Shown piece by piece: positions 59,712-64,000 of a stretch of DNA of 64,000 bases (the stretch's first letter is position 1; every line of letters starts with the position of its first letter). Below the pieces are notes generated by a model, which saw nothing but the letters and a program-made list of their open reading frames with translations, did no database searches and was not told where the DNA came from. The stretch is from positions 8,060,001 to 8,124,000 of the forward strand of contig OY720632.1 in assembly GCA_963169105.1 (NCBI GenBank), given 5' to 3'. The position numbers and the translations under genes were made by a program. This DNA comes from Ceriagrion tenellum. Taxonomy: Eukaryota > Arthropoda > Insecta > Odonata > Coenagrionidae.

Positions 59712-59985
59712 CAGGGGCGATCCCAGGATTTTATTTCAGGGGGGAGACTACAATTGAATTATGTTAATTTTCAATCATCCTAAAAAAACTAAAAAACTGT
59801 TACATCAATATATCTATATAATAATGAGCATAATAATAACTATTATACTTTTCAGATCAGTGATCGAAGTGTTTCATGTTGTATTTGATTACTACGTCTA
59901 ATTGTTATAATTGTATTGTAAAACCCAAAATGTTTGGGGGGGGGGATGATGTATCCCCTACATCCCACCCCTGGGATTGCCCCTG
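59712..59985. mobile_element. hAT MITE beside a splice acceptor
   Basis: A 274-bp element with ends CAGGGGCGATCCCAGG and CCTGGGATTGCCCCTG. A perfect 8-bp duplication, ATTACTAT, flanks it (59704-59711 and 59986-59993). It ends 20 bp before the first base of the coding exon at 60006. The duplicated target supplies part of the AT-rich stretch before the acceptor AG. Confidence 0.85.
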
Positions 59986-60005
59986 ATTACTATTATTTAT
60001 TACAG

Positions 60006-60215
60006 ATGGCGCGTCTGACACTCCTGCTGCTTTTGGTGGCGGCCGTTGTGGCGCTGTGCGTTGCCCAGGAGACTTCCGCGGCTGCGGCGGTAGCAGAGGC
60101 GGTGCCCGCGGTCGAGGAACAGCCCGAACAAGAGAGTAAGAGCGAATTGGAATTCACCATGAACGATGCCGATCAGGGCTCTCAGCGAATCCTCATGCTC
60201 CGTGCTTCCGAGTGA
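60006..60215 (+). CDS. Small secreted protein, 69 residues
   Basis: The ATG stands immediately after TTTATTACAG, a plausible splice acceptor, so this is read as the coding exon of a gene with an upstream leader exon. Residues 1-21 form a clear signal peptide: basic MARL, a Leu/Val/Ala core, and cleavage probably after CVAQ or just before. The mature part is an Ala-rich acidic stretch (TSAAAAVAEAVPAVEEQPEQ) followed by SKSELEFTMNDADQGSQRIL and a short tail. There is no Cys pair or dibasic cleavage site. The exon is GC-rich against AT-rich flanks. A possible poly(A) signal lies at 60406. I do not recognise the family. A small secreted peptide or a cuticle-associated protein are both possible. 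Confidence 0.7.
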   Translation: MARLTLLLLLVAAVVALCVAQETSAAAAVAEAVPAVEEQPEQESKSELEFTMNDADQGSQRILMLRASE

Positions 60216-60310
60216 TGGCGCGTCCGAATCACTTGCCTCTCTCCTGATTGGTCGGCCTTTCTGCGCGCCGCACCCACCACACCCCGCCCATCGAAAGCAT
60301 GTTATCATTT

Positions 60311-60512
60311 CGCCAGTTTTTGCCCGATGGTCACCTAATTTAGGATTCATCACTTATTTGACATTCCAAACAATACTAGATATGGACGAGAGGGCTGCGA
60401 CGACAAATAAAATACGACAAGTATGTTACTTATCTTGATTAGGGTTGGGTACCCCGTTTTCTTCGGCAGCCATAACAGACGACAATAGACGATCAAATAA
60501 ACAAGCGGCTGA
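60311..60512 (+). repeat. Inverted duplication, left arm
   Basis: Starts GCCAGTTTTTGCCCGATGG, 96 bp after the stop codon of the secreted-protein frame. It is inverted and repeated at 60779-60987 with about 10-15% difference by eye. The arm includes the putative poly(A) signal. Confidence 0.8.
60406..60411 (+). terminator. Candidate poly(A) signal
   Basis: AATAAA, 191 bp after the stop codon of the secreted-protein frame. A second AATAAA occurs near 60497. The matching site in the right arm has changed. Confidence 0.4.
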
Positions 60513-60691
60513 ATTTTAAATTAAGGAAGTGTTTCCCTTCTAAAAGAAGCGAAATAATTTAAAATAGAAGGGGGAATTCTCATATGAAATCATCTTTTCA
60601 CAACAAAACATATTTTTATTGCCCTGGCCTTGGTTTCCCATGAAGATCAGCAAAACAATGCAGATAAGTGTCATGTGCCCAGTTACTTGAT

Positions 60692-60724
60692 ATCCTAACA
60701 TAAGGCATTTTCTTATGTTAGGAT
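60692..60724. repeat. 13-bp perfect hairpin
   Basis: ATCCTAACATAAG pairs with CTTATGTTAGGAT around a 7-base loop, between the two arms of the larger inverted duplication. Confidence 0.7.
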
Positions 60725-60778
60725 GTTTAAATTCGCTCGTGAAGAAGCAGGGCAACTAACTGATAGCCTGATAGATGT

Positions 60779-60987
60779 CGCCTAGCCGCTAGCTGATTCG
60801 ATCGTCTACTGTCGTCTGTTATGGCTGCCGAAGCAGACGAAGTACCCATCCCTAATCAAGATAGGTACCGTATTTATCCTATTTTAATTGTTGTCGCAGC
60901 GCTTTCCTCCATATCTAGTATTGTCAAGCATGTGAAATAAGTGATGAATCCTAAATTTGGTGGTGAACATCCGACAAAATCTGGCAA
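60779..60987 (-). repeat. Inverted duplication, right arm
   Basis: Reverse-complement partner of 60311-60512. Shared blocks include CGGCAGCCATAACAGACGAC, ACTAGATATGGA and TTTAGGATTCATCACTTATT. The arms face each other across about 270 bp. Confidence 0.8.
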
Positions 60988-61054
60988 TTTTATAAAACCC
61001 TTCTGTATTCGGCTTTTGAACCACGGTGGATGTGGGGATCAATTGGCATACATG

Positions 61055-61120
61055 GCTGACGTCCTGACACCTCCTGCCACACTCCCATGCGACGGCTCGC
61101 AGGGTAGTGCGTACGTGTAA
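61055..61120 (+). mobile_element. LINE family 1, 3' tail only
   Basis: Carries the family tail CCTGCCACACTCCCATGCGA then CGGCTCGCAGGGTAGTGCG. No coding sequence remains. Confidence 0.6.
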
Positions 61121-61249
61121 AAGATTGGCTAACAGGAGCCATCCGCTCCACCTTATCCCATGCTGACTTCCATATGCCTGTGGTCATTCTCTTTTGTATT
61201 AAGCCTCACCTGGCCTCCAACTCCTCGGTACAATCTATTATTATATTAC

Positions 61250-61790
61250 ATAATGCACATAATAACATGGGTATGTCAGGATAGACATAAGAGTAGACTA
61301 AACGCCGTGGGTAAGAGTTATCTGAGGAGTGTTTGTTGCAAAAGTAGGATGGATGAGGGTCAGGAATGAATGGGTAATGAATGAATGTGGGTTAGATGCT
61401 TCGGTAATGGACATATATGAAAGGAGTGTGCTTCGTTGGTTCGGGCATATCGAGAGAATGGATGAGAGTCGAATAAAGAAACAGATATATGAGTGAAATG
61501 AATGGTGCAAGAGGTAGAGGTAGGCCGAGAAAGTTGTGGTTGAATGTGGTTGAGGAAATTCTTAGAGGAAAAATATTAGGAGTCTTAAAAACAGGATGGG
61601 CGTGTAAGAAGCAGCGTATGGGGGTAAATGAGGTAAAAGAGGTTTATGGCAAGGATAGGTCAATATGGAGGAGATTATTGAAGCAGAGTTAGGTGTACCA
61701 CTATGTATTTATGAGTGAAACTTTGTGGCTGTGCCTACCCCGGAAGGGAACGGCGTGATTGGTATGTATGTATGTATGTAATGCTCCATA
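61250..61790 (+). mobile_element. RTE-like LINE 3' end with ATGT tail
   Basis: A frame-broken C-terminal region including SRLNAVGKSYLRSVC, then an RWFGHIERMDE-like stretch and the hallmark GARGRGRPRKLWLNVVEEIL (61510-61560). The element ends with CCCCGGAAGGGAACGGCGTG and a (TATG)n run at about 61761-61781. That tail is typical of a retrotransposon 3' end. Confidence 0.65.
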
Positions 61791-61794
61791 TAAA

Positions 61795-62330
61795 TTCGAC
61801 GCACGCCAGTGTGTGGTCATAGGCACTTGTCGGACTGATATTTCTCCATATGGCATTCTCCTGTTCTGACCTATGAACCTCCTCGTATATGATTCAATTC
61901 AGGTATTTGATCTTCTTCATCTGCATTCAGTAACAAGTTTTGAGATATTGCATTCTCTTCTGTTTCAACTTTTCAATGGCTCATGTCTCTCAGCCATATA
62001 GTGCAACACTCCACCCGAATTTTGCAGTTACTTCCTGCTTTTTCAGTAGAAATCCTAATTACTTAGCACAACCGATGTTTTAGAAAGCAGAAATGTTTGC
62101 TCTGCAGGTTAAATTCTTTGCTTGATGTTCATTGAATTTCTCCCAACCCACGCCATGCGCAGCCCACCAAGGTAAGTGAAGGACTGCACTTCGTCTCGTC
62201 TTCCATAAATTCAATCAGTTTCTCTCTTCCACAACATACGTACTGCGACATTCATTTTCTCCCGGGTGATTTCGTGTTGTATCTCTCGATCCATTTTCTT
62301 CAAGGGTGCAACAAGGGAGCGCCCTTCACC
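61795..62330 (-). mobile_element. Decayed LINE RT segment
   Basis: On the minus strand it shows MDREIQHEITRE, FTYLGGLRMAWVG and IKQRIYLQSKHFCFLKHRL-like pieces with stops. This matches the region after the YADD motif in RTE/L1-like proteins. It lies head-to-head against the preceding fragment, so it is a separate insertion or a rearrangement. Confidence 0.5.
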
Positions 62331-62339
62331 TCCCTACTA

Positions 62340-62990
62340 ATGAGTGTAATAGAACAAGTATGCGGCGACAAAGTCGAGCAGGCCACGTTGGTGAGTCTCA
62401 TTCCGGAGGAAGTACTTAGCAGTGTGGCGCAGAATTTTATTTAAAAGAAGTTTTTCAGAGTACTTACGTTCTCTGAGGGAAGGTCGTGGATTATCTGTGT
62501 AATCTTTTAGGGAGGGGGCAACTGCTGTTGCAGGTGCGATCGCCAGATGCCAGGTACGTTGTTGCTGGTATAATGGACACGCCCCATACCAAGGGAGCGC
62601 TTGGTGTGAGACGGTGACAGCAGCTGAAATGATGGTATTGGTGATGGTTAGTAATATATTTGTGGACCGACGTGATGACTTTATTATTCTCAATTTGGAT
62701 ATTGACACGCAGAAATGAGATTGACGAGACAGAATTGGAAGAAGTAAAGGTTACCGAGAATGAAGGGTTCAAAGTGCAAATGAAAGATGACAAAGAATCA
62801 CGTTCATGAGGCCAAAGAGGTCATCAATATAGCGGGCCCAGATGAGAGGTTTGAGAGTTTTGTTATCCACGAAAGTGGTTTCTAGGTGGTCCATGGATAG
62901 ATTGGCATATGGTGGATGGTGGCATGCGTCTCTACACATTGCAGCGCCTCCTCATCATCGGAATATCTCACATACCCACCTCTGTTCGAG
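62340..62990 (-). mobile_element. Third Penelope-like relic
   Basis: The minus strand reads YANLSMDHLETTFVDNKTLK and then LIWARYIDDLFGLMN, with an intact YIDD catalytic pair (about 62860-62820). After frameshifts it continues with VNIQIENNKVITSVHKY (about 62700-62650) and HTAKYFLRNETHQ. It differs from the other two Penelope-like copies in sequence, so it is a separate family. It is inactive from frameshifts and truncation. Confidence 0.65.
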
Positions 62991-63289
62991 ATTCGGCCAG
63001 ATGAGGTCATTTCACTCGGTCATTGAGAGGTCAGAAATGGTGGCAATATTTTAAGGGGATAAGGAAACTTTTGAATCGACCGAAATAACTGCTCCTCTCC
63101 GTTCGTTCCATTATCAAACACATCAACATTCCGTGGGGTCTGGGAGGCCAAATCCGAACGCCCCCTTCCCCCCCTCCCGCACCCACAAATGGAAGCCAAC
63201 TGGGCGAAAATGTAGCCAGGCGAATGTGTAGATAAACAAAGACAACACGAAGGCATGATCGAAGCCAAAAGGGGTAAGAGCTTCCCCCC
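62991..63289. other. No feature recognised
   Basis: Between the Penelope-like relic and the last MITE. A pyrimidine-rich piece (63155-63180) only. Confidence 0.4.
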
Positions 63290-63293
63290 TTAA

Positions 63294-63832
63294 GGTAGTC
63301 CGAACGAGATGGTTCCCTAGTCATAATAGAGACCATATTCGAATTATACGTTTTAATTTCACCAGCTGTAGGACACATGAAGTAAATATTGCATTAATAT
63401 AGTTTTATATGACAGAAATTGTAAGAAATTAAATGAAAATATCTAAAACAGTCTCTAACTTGACTCGTTTTTTTCGCGCGGTGCGTTTGAAACTCCTTCA
63501 AAACGGAAGGTTTTTTTGTGAACACGGAGAACCTACTGTGGTGACAATATGATTAATTTTCAAAAATAGTTGAGAAAACATAAAAACTACACGCTGTTGG
63601 TATTTTTACGACATCTAAGTGTTAGAAATGCCTCCTTTTGTAAATGTCTCTCTTAAGTCCATGCACGTACCATTTCCCATGTAAAAGGGCTGGTGTTTTC
63701 TGGAAAATATCTCCGAAAGCAATGTGATAAGGGGTATAATTTTTGGTGTAATTGGATAGGCGAGATATTTTTCTTTAAAATGAGATAAAATTCATTGATT
63801 TCTAAGTAAAATGATTTTTCGCTCTAACTACC
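63294..63832. mobile_element. MITE family A, copy 8
   Basis: A 539-bp copy, orientation as copy 2, beginning GGTAGTCCGAACGAGATGG and ending CGCTCTAACTACC. TTAA flanks both ends (63290-63293 and 63833-63836). Confidence 0.75.
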
Positions 63833-64000
63833 TTAACTAAGTAAATAAATGAAATTGCTGGGCAAAAAGTACAAATATGATGTATTCAATGATTTAAATT
63901 TTGCTAATAGAGTTTTATGAGGACTTGGACGGATTTTTCTTAGCATTTGAGGCGAGAAGAAAGTATTTTTAAACAACTACTGTTGGTTGAGACATTCCAT

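Noticed and set aside
60000..60353. Antisense 117-residue ORF across the secreted-protein exon
   Set aside because: It is the shadow of the signal-peptide frame. The sense frame has a signal peptide and an acceptor directly before its ATG.
1..64000. CRISPR arrays, prokaryotic operons, rRNA genes
   Set aside because: No regularly spaced repeats, no bacterial gene layout and no rRNA-like sequence were seen.

Overview
The window is a stretch of animal nuclear DNA. It is AT-rich, with split genes bounded by GT/AG introns and a very heavy load of decayed mobile elements. I see no bacterial or viral gene organisation. An arthropod, probably an insect, is the best guess: the repeats combine Penelope-like elements, several LINE types, piggyBac, Tigger and hAT elements, and there is a TATA-driven small secreted-protein gene. 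The species cannot be named from sequence alone.

Only two host genes can be supported. The first, on the minus strand at 4556-7094, is the 5' part of the gene for VPS50/syndetin, a subunit of the EARP recycling-endosome tethering complex. Five coding exons with clean splice phases give about 256 N-terminal residues. The rest of the gene lies beyond the left edge, and the last visible intron (1-4555) is packed with nested transposons. The second, on the plus strand, is a 69-residue secreted protein encoded at 60006-60215, directly after a splice acceptor. A TATA box at 48642 followed by an ATG-free exon with a consensus donor at 48803 is a good candidate for its promoter and first exon, which would make an 11.2-kb intron.

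Most of the remaining identifiable sequence is transposable elements, often nested. From left to right: a plus-strand Penelope-like element (1-4390) broken by two hAT elements, a TTAA-flanked MITE and a LINE with a 39-bp target duplication; an RTE/L1-like LINE relic (8290-9405); a fold-back element (9411-10077); a 215-bp palindromic MITE (10809-11023); a full-ended but dead Tigger element (14401-17376); a SINE-like repeat (20560-20885); LINE fragments (22110-23690); a minus-strand Penelope-like element (24110-28514) split by a nearly complete LINE reverse transcriptase (25412-27780); a Harbinger-like MITE; more LINE fragments; a hairpin element at 40099-40412; and a piggyBac element (42552-44485) sitting inside a LINE copy. 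The region 46-58 kb is a mosaic of MITEs, including two palindromic elements carrying arrays of TGACGTGATATCACGTCA-type sites. The right end holds an inverted duplication that includes the secreted gene's 3' region, then LINE and Penelope-like relics.

One roughly 550-bp family with ends TTAAGGTAGTCCGAGCGA is the commonest repeat here, with eight copies in both orientations. Large stretches (11.0-14.4, 17.7-20.5, 36.8-40.1, 40.8-42.3, 52.9-54.3 and 57.2-58.6 kb) contain nothing I can identify.

No clearly new multi-gene system was found. The observations most worth a second look are the hAT insertion beside the secreted gene's splice acceptor, the inverted duplication of its 3' region, the palindromic piggyBac-type MITEs and the nested insertion histories.
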